Assembly: GCF_934725225.1 (NCBI RefSeq)
Contig: NZ_CAKVAM010000004.1
Coordinates: forward strand, 62,001 to 126,000
Source of the DNA: an uncultured Treponema sp.
GTDB taxonomy: Bacteria > Spirochaetota > Spirochaetia > Treponematales > Treponemataceae
Direction of reading: 5' to 3'
Length of the DNA stretch: 64,000 nucleotides
The notes below the pieces were generated by a model. The model worked only from the letters and a program-made list of their open reading frames with translations. It searched no databases and was not told where the DNA came from. The translations under genes were made by a program, and so were the position numbers. Positions 51,759 through 59,919 of the stretch are shown piece after piece. Numbering within the stretch: position 1 is the stretch's first letter; each line of letters starts with the position of its first letter.

Positions 51759-52769
51759 ATGGAAAAGAATTTTTACCAGCAGTGCGTTCAGTGTCCAAGA
51801 AAATGCAAGTCAGACAGAGCTAGCGGAAAAACTGGATTCTGCGGAGAAACAGAAAATTTAAAAATCGCTTCTGCAGGTTTGCATTTTGGCGAAGAACCGC
51901 TCATTACAGTTTTCGGAGGAAGCGGAACAATTTTTTTTACAGGCTGCACTTTAAAATGCTCGTTCTGCCAAAACTATCAGATAAGCCAGCAAGGAATGGG
52001 CGCAAATGTAGATGAAAAGGAATTTGTAAAAATCTGCATCACGCTTCAAGAGCTTGGAGCTGAAAATATAAATTTAGTTACTGGAAGCCATCACATTCCA
52101 AAAATCGCGCAGTTCCTAAAATCAGCAAAAAATTCAGGACTTGAAATTCCAGTTGCTTGGAATTCCAGTTCTTATGAATCAGTTGAAACTCTTGAACTTT
52201 TAAAAAACGTTGTTGATATATGGCTTCCGGATTTTAAAACAATCAGCAGCGAAGCAAGCAAAAAACTTTTTATGGCAGAAGATTATCCGCTTGCCGCAAA
52301 AAAAAGCATCAGCTGGATGATAAAAAATTTCCCGCTTGAAGTAGAAGAAGTTTCAAAAAACGGCGAGAAAAAAGAAAAAATAAAACGCGGCGTTATAATA
52401 AGACATCTTGCATTGCCTGGAAAAATTGACGATACAATCCTTGCGCTTGAATGGCTGAAAAAAAATGCGGACGGAAAAAGCTGCATTTCGCTTATGTCGC
52501 AGTACACGCCAGTTCCTTTTAAATCAAAAACTGAAGCTGAAAAAAACTGGAGAGAAAATTCTCTTGACGCTTTTGAAAACCGCTTGATTAACAAAGACGA
52601 AGATGAAACTTTGCGCGACATTATTGAAGCCTACGACTTTGAATATTTGTTCTACCAAGATTTAAGCGACGATACAAGCTGGCTTCCGGATTTTAACAGA
52701 ACACAGCCTTTCAGCAATGCGCTTGCAAAACCGATTTGGCATTGGAAAGAAAAATTTCTAACAAACTGA
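51759..52769 (+). CDS. PflX-type radical SAM protein
   Basis: A 336-residue protein. The radical SAM cluster motif is CTLKCSFC (about 64-71; CxxxCxxC) in a pyruvate-formate-lyase-activase-like context (GGSGTIFFTGCTLKCSFCQN). An N-terminal CVQCPRKCKSDR segment (about 9-20) holds extra cysteines, as in the PflX (COG1313) group. It likely binds [4Fe-4S] and cleaves SAM; its substrate is unknown. No PFL gene is adjacent. Confidence 0.85.
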   Translation: MEKNFYQQCVQCPRKCKSDRASGKTGFCGETENLKIASAGLHFGEEPLITVFGGSGTIFFTGCTLKCSFCQNYQISQQGMGANVDEKEFVKICITLQELGAENINLVTGSHHIPKIAQFLKSAKNSGLEIPVAWNSSSYESVETLELLKNVVDIWLPDFKTISSEASKKLFMAEDYPLAAKKSISWMIKNFPLEVEEVSKNGEKKEKIKRGVIIRHLALPGKIDDTILALEWLKKNADGKSCISLMSQYTPVPFKSKTEAEKNWRENSLDAFENRLINKDEDETLRDIIEAYDFEYLFYQDLSDDTSWLPDFNRTQPFSNALAKPIWHWKEKFLTN

Positions 52770-52777
52770 TTTTCAAA

Positions 52778-53929
52778 TTATTTTTTCCAAAATTCAATAT
52801 GCTCGCTGCCAATTAAAAGCGAATCTAAAATTTCTTTTTCAACAGGCGATTTATGGCGCGCAATTACAACTGCAATTCTGCTTGCGGAGCTTGAAGGACA
52901 TTCTGGAACAAAGTCTCCCTTGTGCTTGCAAACAATTTTTTTTCCAGAAAGAAGCTCGTAGTTGTCATTGAAAATTTTTCCGCTTTTTGTAGGAAGATAA
53001 TTGAACTGCGAAAGATAATTTTCATCCGAAGAAAAAATACTGGTTTCATTTTGATTTGAAATATTCAGCACTGCATCCGCATAGACATTTTTTTTGCAAC
53101 ACTTTAAAAGCTCTTCAATTCCGCCGCCAACTCTAGGCGCAAAATCAATCGGAACAAAACTTCCTTCACGGTCTTCAATAAAATCAAACTGCCCGAACGA
53201 AATATTTTCTTTTTCAAACAAAGCACCGCACCACTTTTCAAGAACTGATTTTATTTCCGCGGTAGGATTCAAAAGCTGATAAACCGCAGTGCACGGCGTT
53301 CCATGAATAAAAACAATTTCTTTTTTGCAAAGCCGGACTAAAGAAATTTTTCCTTTAAAATAAAAAATGTCTGCGCTGTATTCTTCTCCAAAAATATATT
53401 CTGAAACAAGAGCGTTGTTGTTTTCAATTTCAAAAAGTTTTAGCGCGCGGTTATTCACATTGCGGGCATTAAAAATAAATTTTTCGACTTCATCAATATT
53501 TTCTTTGCCTGCAATTTTTATTCCGTAGCCAGAAAAAAGTCCGTCGGGCTTTACAATAATATTTTTCCCATTTTGATTGACAAATTTTTTTGCCTGCTGA
53601 ATCGAATCAAAAATTTTTGGAACTTTAAAACTGCTCAGTAAATTATAAAGTTTTTTTTTCGAGCGTGAAGCCAGCAATGCGTTTTTTGAAATTCTGCAAT
53701 TATTACTTTTTATACATTCAGAAATCCAATATTCAGACAGCGGAACAACAATTTTATTTTTTGGAATTTTTTCAGTAAATTCTATTTTTTCTTTTTCTGG
53801 AATTTTCTGATACTTGAGCATATAAGGAACTTCCGCAAACGAAGCTTCAATTCCAATGTTCAAAAAAGCTTCTCTTATTTCGTCCAAGCCAAAAATAAAA
53901 GAAGCACCCGCTAAAACTATTTGCTCCAT
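52778..53929 (-). CDS. ATP-grasp domain protein of unknown substrate
   Basis: A 383-residue protein. ATP-grasp features are NIIVKPDGLFSGYGIKIAG (nucleotide-binding lysine and Gly loop) and FGQFDFIED...VPIDFAPRVGGGIEE (metal-binding Asp/Arg). The N-terminal 90 residues form a PreATP-like Rossmann part. Related proteins ligate a carboxylate to an amine. Its 5' end overlaps the FAD dehydrogenase gene by 13 bp, so the two are translated together. Confidence 0.8.
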   Translation of the reverse strand: MEQIVLAGASFIFGLDEIREAFLNIGIEASFAEVPYMLKYQKIPEKEKIEFTEKIPKNKIVVPLSEYWISECIKSNNCRISKNALLASRSKKKLYNLLSSFKVPKIFDSIQQAKKFVNQNGKNIIVKPDGLFSGYGIKIAGKENIDEVEKFIFNARNVNNRALKLFEIENNNALVSEYIFGEEYSADIFYFKGKISLVRLCKKEIVFIHGTPCTAVYQLLNPTAEIKSVLEKWCGALFEKENISFGQFDFIEDREGSFVPIDFAPRVGGGIEELLKCCKKNVYADAVLNISNQNETSIFSSDENYLSQFNYLPTKSGKIFNDNYELLSGKKIVCKHKGDFVPECPSSSASRIAVVIARHKSPVEKEILDSLLIGSEHIEFWKK

Positions 53930-55524
53930 TTCAGCGCAATCCTTTCACAGGCATTTTCGCCGTCCATTGCAGAACTTACAATGCCGCCGGAATATCCGCT
54001 TCCTTCTCCAGCCGGAAAAAGATTCCGCAGCCCAATGCATTCAAAATTTTCCTTGCCACGCAGAATTCTTACAGGAGTGCTTGTGCGTGTTTCCGAAGCA
54101 ATCAAAAGCGCGTCATTGCAGACAAAGCCTTTCATCAGCTTGTTGAATTCTACAAAAGCTTTTTCAAGGCGATTTGAAATTTGAGCAGGAAGCCATTCAT
54201 CCAAACGATTTGCAACAATTCCGGGAGCATAGCTTGCAGGCGGAAGATTTTCACTTGCCTTGTGATTCAAAAAATCCACAAGACGCTGAGCCGGAGCTTT
54301 TTGACCTTTTCCATTTTCAAAAGTTTTCTGCTCAATAAATTTTCTAAAAAGAAGTCCCGCAATTTTTTCAGTTCCAATCGATTTCGCTTCATCAACAAAT
54401 TCATTAGGAATATCTTCCGGGCGAGTTTCCACAACAATTGCCGAGTTGCTCCATTTGCTGTTGCGTCCTGCGGCAGACATTCCGTTTACGACAATTTCGT
54501 TAGGACCGGTGCTGCTTGGAACAACAAAACCTCCCGGGCACATACAAAAACTGTAAACGCCGCGTTCGTCAATTTGCGAAGTGAGCCTGTATTCCGCAGC
54601 TCCAAGCTCCTGTTTTTTTTCTCCGTGAAACTGAATTGAATCAATCAAACTTCTTGGATGCTCAACACGAACGCCCATTGCAAAAGTTTTTGCTTCAAGA
54701 GACTCTGGGGAAATTTTTGCAATCAAAGTGTAAATGTCAGACGCAGAATGTCCTGTTGCAAAAAGAACAGCATCCGCAAAAATATTTTTTGTTTCGCCTT
54801 GATTTTTTACAACAACGCCTTTTACAATTTTCTCATCGCCGGATTCTTCCAAAATGAAATCAACGCATTCAGTGTCAAAAAGAAATTCTCCGCCCTGCTG
54901 CAAAATAAAATTCCGAATGTTGTTTACAATCGCCGGAAGCTTGTCTGTGCCGATGTGAGGATGAGCGTCAGTAAGAATTTTTTTGTCCGCCCCGAAATGC
55001 TCAAAGATTTTTAAAATGCCATTTATGTTTCCGCGCTTGTTGCTGCGTGTGTAAAGTTTTCCATCGCTGAAAGTTCCAGCTCCGCCTTCGCCAAAACAAT
55101 AGTTCGAATTTTCATCGACGATTCCAGTTGTGCTTATCATGGCGATGTCGCGTTTTCGTTTTGAAGTTTCGCTACCACGCTCAATGACAACCGGTTTTAT
55201 TCCATGCTCCAAAAGTTTCAGTGCGCCAAAAAGTCCTGCTGGTCCAGAACCGATTATGGCGACAGATTTTTTTCCGTCCGCAGTTTTCCATTCAGGCAAA
55301 GAAAATTCGTCAGCAGGATTTTCCCCGATGTAAACTTTGTAGCGCAAAAAAAATTTTATGTTTCTATGGCGCGCGTCAATCGATTTTTTTACAAATACAG
55401 TTGAAATGTCTTTTTCTTCAAAACTGACTCCTTGCTTTTTTAATGCAAGGCGGATTTCTTCTTGTATGAAATTTTCGTCTTTTTCTTTTTCAGGCTGAAT
55501 CGCAATGGAAACTTCTTTTATCAT
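53917..55524 (-). CDS. FAD-dependent dehydrogenase (COG2509 type)
   Basis: A 535-residue protein. An N-terminal 85-residue domain precedes the FAD-binding motif VAIIGSGPAGLFGALKLLEH (about 87-106). It also has FGEGGAGTFSDGKLYTRS, VLFATGHSASDIY and a C-terminal NLFPAGEGSGYSGGIVSSAM. This matches a widespread family of uncharacterised FAD dehydrogenases. Substrate unknown. First gene of a pair with the ATP-grasp protein. Confidence 0.88.
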   Translation of the reverse strand: MIKEVSIAIQPEKEKDENFIQEEIRLALKKQGVSFEEKDISTVFVKKSIDARHRNIKFFLRYKVYIGENPADEFSLPEWKTADGKKSVAIIGSGPAGLFGALKLLEHGIKPVVIERGSETSKRKRDIAMISTTGIVDENSNYCFGEGGAGTFSDGKLYTRSNKRGNINGILKIFEHFGADKKILTDAHPHIGTDKLPAIVNNIRNFILQQGGEFLFDTECVDFILEESGDEKIVKGVVVKNQGETKNIFADAVLFATGHSASDIYTLIAKISPESLEAKTFAMGVRVEHPRSLIDSIQFHGEKKQELGAAEYRLTSQIDERGVYSFCMCPGGFVVPSSTGPNEIVVNGMSAAGRNSKWSNSAIVVETRPEDIPNEFVDEAKSIGTEKIAGLLFRKFIEQKTFENGKGQKAPAQRLVDFLNHKASENLPPASYAPGIVANRLDEWLPAQISNRLEKAFVEFNKLMKGFVCNDALLIASETRTSTPVRILRGKENFECIGLRNLFPAGEGSGYSGGIVSSAMDGENACERIALKWSK

Positions 55525-55569
55525 GCAGACAGTTTATATAGAAAAGAAAGAGGAATCAACAGCCGAAGC

Positions 55570-55635
55570 TCTCCGGGTCAAGCCCGAAGATGACAAAGCG
55601 ATTTTCTGTCATTACCGTGCTTGACACGGTAATCT
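55570..55635. repeat. REP-like palindromes
   Basis: Copies at about 55570-55594 (CCGGG-TCAAG-CCCG) and 55607-55635 (TACCGTG-CTTGA-CACGGTA). They lie between the FAD-dehydrogenase start and the lipoprotein stop. Confidence 0.85.
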
Positions 55636-55640
55636 TAAAA

Positions 55641-57078
55641 CTAAAAATCCAATGCAAGCGAACCATCTGCACCTGCCTTCCATTTTTTAAGCCCAGAATC
55701 AGAACTTGCAGAAACATAAGCGTTCAGCATTTCAAGCAGAGTGCCGCTGTACGCAAGAGTCTGCTCGCTTTTGCATTCTGATGTAGTTCCGGCAGTAACA
55801 GAAGCGGACGGACTGTTTGTTTCAAAGTAGCCGCAACCGGTGATTTTTGATGGGTCTGAAATGCAGATTTTTCCATAGCCGCCGCTTTCCTTGTTTATAT
55901 ACGCAACTTGATTAACAACTTCTTCAGTCCGATCTATATTGTCTTTGAGCCAGTAGCAGTTTGCTATTGAGCCTTCTGTATATGCGGAAATTGCGCCGGA
56001 GATATTGCTCAAATACATTGAGCTGTCAGTAACTTTTTTAGTTGTGATTTTCCCTGTATAGACACAGTTTTCTATTGAACCGTTATTCACTGCGGCAATT
56101 CCTGCAGATTTGCCATAATCATCTTTCCATTGAGCACCATCACAGTTCATTGTAATATTGCCAGTAACAAAGCAGTTTAAAATTTTTCCTGAGGATGAAT
56201 TTTCACGTGTTATGCCGGCAATTTCTGCCACAGACCAGGAAGTTACACTTGCATTGACAACGCAGTTTTTTATGGTTCCGTTGTTCACTGAGCAAATGAT
56301 ACCACCTTTGCTCAGATTCAAAGCCTGCGTAGAGCCAATCTGACAATTAGACGAATATTGTTTTATTATTACATTCATTATTATTCCGTCATTCTGCCAG
56401 AAAAGTCCCATCGGCTGCGGATCTGTCGGTGTGATTGCAAGAGTCATCGAATGTCCAGCTCCATCAAAAACACCTTTAAATGCGTTTCCCTGTATATCTC
56501 CAGTGCTGTCAGCTTTAGTCACGCCCATACAGTCAAATTCAGTACAATCGGTCAGATCCAAATCATCCGCAAGCGTAATTGTAATTCCTTCCATGTCGAT
56601 TCCAGACTTTACCCATTCACCAAGTTTTACCATGTCAGAGGAAGAAGCAACGGCAAGATATTTATATTTAGAACTAGAAGGAACGGAATCAAATGTAGAA
56701 ATGCATTTTGTAAGAGCCAAAGCCAATGTGCATTCAGTGCTCTCTCCTGCATTTACAGTTGCGTCGGCAGTTCCCCAGCCAACAACAAGGTCATTATCAG
56801 AATCAAATGCTTTTGCTTCTATTGTATAGTCCTCCGGGATTAAGTTCATCAAATTCTATTACCCCCCCCGAAAACTCAGTTTTTTCGTCAACAAGCTTAG
56901 AGCCGGAACTTATAGTTACAACAAATTTATCTGCCTTGTCCTGACTAAAAGAATAGCGCGCGCTTCCCGGCAAAACAACACGCACAGAACCGCTTTCACC
57001 AGAAGAGCCTGACATATTCATGCACGAAGCGAACACAAATAAAAATGCAAATAAAGCAGGAAAAATAAATTTCTTCAT
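55641..57078 (-). pseudogene. GLUG-motif lipoprotein, frameshifted, with poly-G tract
   Basis: The 5' part (57078-56803) has a lipoprotein signal (LFVFASC, lipidated Cys19), then strands up to FDELNP, and ends at a stop after a frame change. The 3' part (to 55641) continues in the +1 frame with YTIEAKAFDSDNDLVVGWG and GLUG-like repeats (for example NNGTIKNC, NNGSIENC, TEGSIANC). Reading GAG-GAC-TAT right after CCC would give an uninterrupted domain, so one extra base lies near AATCCCGGAGG (about 56832-56843). A run of eight G (56862-56869) lies just upstream. A strong promoter and GGAGGT remain. Could be decayed, phase-variable, a programmed frameshift or a sequence error. Confidence 0.75.
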
Positions 57079-57119
57079 AAAATACCTCCAGTAAATTTTA
57101 CCTACAATACATATATACC

Positions 57120-57149
57120 ATTATGATTCAGTTTATTTGCGAATGTCAA
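57120..57149 (-). promoter_or_regulatory. Promoter of GLUG lipoprotein
   Basis: Minus strand: TTGACA, 18-bp spacer, CATAAT; leader about 35 nt with GGAGGT before the ATG. Confidence 0.6.
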
Positions 57150-57184
57150 CTTTTTGCAAAAGAAATTTAATTTTTTTTAGCAAC

Positions 57185-57258
57185 TGTCATTGCCGTGCTG
57201 GACACTGCAATCTATCGTAAATTTTCAACAGATTATCGGGTCAAGCCCGATAATGACA
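57185..57258. repeat. REP-like palindromes
   Basis: Copies at 57185-57213 (stem partly lost) and 57230-57258 (CGGG-TCAAG-CCCG, identical to the 6102 copy over its 29 bp). They lie between the lipoprotein promoter and the TPP riboswitch. Confidence 0.85.
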
Positions 57259-57302
57259 GCAAAGCATATTGAAATTATCCGCAATTTTTTTATAATAGCT
57301 AA

Positions 57303-57395
57303 TGCACGGGGAGCTTGCGCAAAGCTTGCTGAGAGTAGGATGTGTTCCTTGACCCGCAACCTGATTTGGATAATGCCAACGTAGGGACTTGCCAA
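57303..57395 (+). promoter_or_regulatory. TPP riboswitch (THI-box)
   Basis: Conserved blocks in order: CGGGGAGC, GCTGAGAGTAGGA, GACCCGCAACCTGATTTGGA, TAATGCCAACGTAGGGA. This is the aptamer that binds thiamine pyrophosphate and shuts off thiamine genes. It precedes thiM. Confidence 0.97.
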
Positions 57396-57401
57396 AAACA
57401 A

Positions 57402-57451
57402 ACCTCTTTAAATTCACCGCGGAATCATTCAAATCAAATTTTTAAAGAGGT
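57402..57451 (+). promoter_or_regulatory. Ribosome-site-sequestering hairpin of TPP riboswitch
   Basis: ACCTCTTTAAA (57402-57412) pairs perfectly with TTTAAAGAGGT (57441-57451), which contains the thiM ribosome site 4-5 nt before ATG 57456. The hairpin has no following T run, so control is at translation. Confidence 0.75.
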
Positions 57452-57455
57452 CGAT

Positions 57456-58274
57456 ATGTTTAAAGAATGTCTTGATTCAGTAAGAGAAAATTCCCCGCTC
57501 ATCCACAACATCACAAATTACGTAACAGTCAACGATGTTGCAAACGTAATTCTCGCAGTGGGCGCAAGTCCGATAATGGCTGACGAAAAAAAAGAAGCCG
57601 CGGAAATCACTTCAATTTGCAACGGTCTGAACATAAACATTGGAACGCTCAACCGTAACACAATAAGCTCCATGTTTTCAGCCGGAAAAAAAGCGCAGAG
57701 CCTGAATCACAAAATTCTGCTAGACCCAGTTGGAGCTGGAGCAAGCGCGCTTAGAACAAAAACCGCCCTTTCACTTATAAACAAAATCAAGTTTGATGTA
57801 ATCCGCGGAAATATTTCAGAAATAAAAACTCTCGCAACAGGAAGCGGAAAAACAAAAGGCGTGGACGCAAATATTGAAGACGCAGTTTCAGAAAGCAACC
57901 TTGAAGCCGCCGTCGCGTTTGCAAAAAATTTCGCGGAAAAACAAAACTGCGTTGTCGCAATCACAGGCGCAATCGATTTAGTTTCAGATGGAAAAAAATG
58001 CTACGTCATCAGAAACGGCAAACCGCAGATGGGACGCATAACGGGAACTGGCTGCCAGCTAAGCGGAATTATGACAGCTTTTATCTGCGCAGGAAAAAGT
58101 GTACTGGAATCTAGCGCGGCGGCAGTTTGCGCAATGGGACTTGCCGGTGAAACCGCATGGCAAAAAATGCAGGAAGGCGACGGAAATTCAACTTACAGAA
58201 ACAGAATCATAGACGCGCTTTTTAACATGACAGGAACAGAACTTGAAGCAGGCGCAAAATATGAAATCCGCTGA
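57456..58274 (+). CDS. thiM: Hydroxyethylthiazole kinase
   Basis: A 272-residue ribokinase-like enzyme that phosphorylates the thiazole alcohol for thiamine salvage. Landmarks: PLIHNITNYVTVNDVANVIL (about 12-31), GASPIMADE and the catalytic Cys in RITGTGCQLSGIMTAF. First gene of thiM-thiE-thiD-cytX under a TPP riboswitch. Overlaps thiE by 14 bp. Confidence 0.97.
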   Translation: MFKECLDSVRENSPLIHNITNYVTVNDVANVILAVGASPIMADEKKEAAEITSICNGLNINIGTLNRNTISSMFSAGKKAQSLNHKILLDPVGAGASALRTKTALSLINKIKFDVIRGNISEIKTLATGSGKTKGVDANIEDAVSESNLEAAVAFAKNFAEKQNCVVAITGAIDLVSDGKKCYVIRNGKPQMGRITGTGCQLSGIMTAFICAGKSVLESSAAAVCAMGLAGETAWQKMQEGDGNSTYRNRIIDALFNMTGTELEAGAKYEIR

Positions 58275-58929
58275 ACTAAAAAAATCCCTTTTGCTTTATG
58301 CCGTTACAGACAGAGCTTGGCTTGGGAAAACTTTCTGCTGCGAAACTTTAAGCGATGCAGTTTTGCAGGCAATTGAAGGCGGCGCAACTTTGATTCAACT
58401 TAGGGAAAAAGAAATTCCAGAAAAAGAATTCTTAGACGAAGCTTTCCGCATAAAAGAAATTTGCGCTTCAAAAAAAATTCCTTTAATCATAAATGACAAT
58501 GTGAAAATCGCAAAAGAAACAGACGCCTGCGGAGTTCACATCGGGCAAAGCGACATGGAATTAAAGGAAGCAAGAAAAATTTTGGGCGCTGAAAAAATCA
58601 TCGGAGTTTCGTGCCAGACAGTTGAGCAGGCTTTGCAAGCTGAAAAAAACGGAGCGGACTATCTTGGAGTTGGAGCAATTTTTTCAACGTCAACAAAAGC
58701 GGACGCAGGCAATGTTTCCATTTCAACTCTAAAAGATATTTGCCAGTCTGTAAAAATTCCTGTTGTCGCAATAGGAGGAATTTCTCTGCAAAACATGAGC
58801 CAGCTTAAAGGCAGCGGAATCGCAGGAGTTTCAGTTATAAGCGCAATTTTCGCACAGCAAGATATACGCGGCGCAACAAAGGAACTCAAGTCTTCCGCAG
58901 AAAAACTTTTTCTGTCATTTTCGGAATAA
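58261..58929 (+). CDS. thiE: Thiamine-phosphate synthase
   Basis: A 222-residue TIM barrel joining HMP-pyrophosphate and thiazole phosphate. Motifs: LYAVTDRAWLG, GGATLIQLREKE (pyrophosphate loop), GVHIGQSDM and VVAIGGIS. The start was placed at MKSAELK (58261), inside the thiM end, with GCAGG upstream. Confidence 0.96.
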   Translation: MKSAELKKSLLLYAVTDRAWLGKTFCCETLSDAVLQAIEGGATLIQLREKEIPEKEFLDEAFRIKEICASKKIPLIINDNVKIAKETDACGVHIGQSDMELKEARKILGAEKIIGVSCQTVEQALQAEKNGADYLGVGAIFSTSTKADAGNVSISTLKDICQSVKIPVVAIGGISLQNMSQLKGSGIAGVSVISAIFAQQDIRGATKELKSSAEKLFLSFSE

Positions 58930-58935
58930 AAGGTT

Positions 58936-58987
58936 TGTCATTCCCGTGCTAAAAGGTCTGTCATTTTCGGGCTTGACCCGGAAATCT
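58936..58987. repeat. REP-like palindrome, plus truncated copy
   Basis: Truncated copy at 58936-58950 (TGTCATTCCCGTGCT) and full copy at 58959-58987 (TCGGG-CTTGA-CCCGG). They interrupt the thi operon between thiE and thiD. Confidence 0.85.
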
Positions 58988-59055
58988 GTATCAAAACATC
59001 GCAGTATCAACTACGACAATGACATTAAATTATAAAACTCGAATTTCAAAAACAA

Positions 59056-59086
59056 AGCGGCAACTGGGAGCACCACTTTTGCCGCT
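59056..59086 (+). other. Hairpin in thiE-thiD gap
   Basis: AGCGGCAA and TTGCCGCT form an 8-bp perfect stem around CTGGGAGCACCACTT. No T run follows, so it is not an intrinsic terminator. It may stabilise the mRNA or mark a leader for thiD. Confidence 0.45.
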
Positions 59087-59125
59087 ATAAAAAATAATGA
59101 TTGTTTTCAAACCATGGAGGTAAAA

Positions 59126-59917
59126 ATGAAAACTGCATTAACAATCGCTGGATCTGATTCTAGCGGAGGCGCCGGAATTCAAGCAGACATCAAGACAATG
59201 ACAGCAAACGGAGTTTACGCAATGAGCGCTGTTACTGCCTTGACTGCCCAAAACACAACTGGCGTAAAATCAATTTTGGAGTCCACGCCCGAATTTCTAA
59301 AGGACCAGCTGGACTGCGTGTTCACGGACATTTTCCCGGACGCTGTAAAAACAGGAATGGTTTCTTCTGTGCCGCTCATCAAAGTGATTGCGGACCGCCT
59401 GAAATTCTACAACGCAAAAAACATCGTCATTGATCCGGTCATGGTTTCAACAAGCGGATTCAAACTGATTTCCGACGACGCTGTAAAAACATTGTGCGAA
59501 GAACTTTTTCCGCTGGCAACCGTAATCACTCCGAATATCCCGGAAGCTGAAATTCTTTGCGGCAAAAAAATTTCTTCAGAAGAACAAATGGAAGAAGCCG
59601 CAAAATCAATCAGCGAAAAATTCAATGTCGCAGTTTTATTAAAAGGCGGACACAACTTGAACGACGCAAACGACTTGCTCTTTCAGGCTGGAAAAGCAAA
59701 ATGGTTCAAGGGCAAAAAAATAAACAACAGCAACACTCACGGAACTGGCTGCACACTTTCAAGCGCAATCGCTTCAAATCTTGCAAAAGGAAAATCTCTT
59801 GAGCTTTCAGTTGAAAAAGCAAAGGACTACATTTCAGGCTGTCTTGGAGCAATGCTAGACCTTGGCAAAGGAAGCGGTCCAATGAACCACGCATTCAAAA
59901 TAAACGGAGAATACTAA
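59126..59917 (+). CDS. thiD: Hydroxymethylpyrimidine/phosphomethylpyrimidine kinase
   Basis: A 263-residue ribokinase-fold enzyme phosphorylating HMP twice. TIAGSDSSGGAGIQADIKTM (about 6-25), DPVMVSTSG and NTHGTGCTLSSAIA (anion hole). GGAGG fixes the start. 2 bp before cytX. Confidence 0.97.
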   Translation: MKTALTIAGSDSSGGAGIQADIKTMTANGVYAMSAVTALTAQNTTGVKSILESTPEFLKDQLDCVFTDIFPDAVKTGMVSSVPLIKVIADRLKFYNAKNIVIDPVMVSTSGFKLISDDAVKTLCEELFPLATVITPNIPEAEILCGKKISSEEQMEEAAKSISEKFNVAVLLKGGHNLNDANDLLFQAGKAKWFKGKKINNSNTHGTGCTLSSAIASNLAKGKSLELSVEKAKDYISGCLGAMLDLGKGSGPMNHAFKINGEY

Positions 59918-59919
59918 AA

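Noticed and set aside
56803..56869. Poly-G slippage as the cause of the lipoprotein frameshift
   Set aside because: Changing G8 to G7 or G9 gives immediate stop codons; the frame break lies downstream at CCC-GGAGG.
59056..59086. Intrinsic terminator between thiE and thiD
   Set aside because: The stem is good but is followed by ATAAAAAATAA, not a T run.
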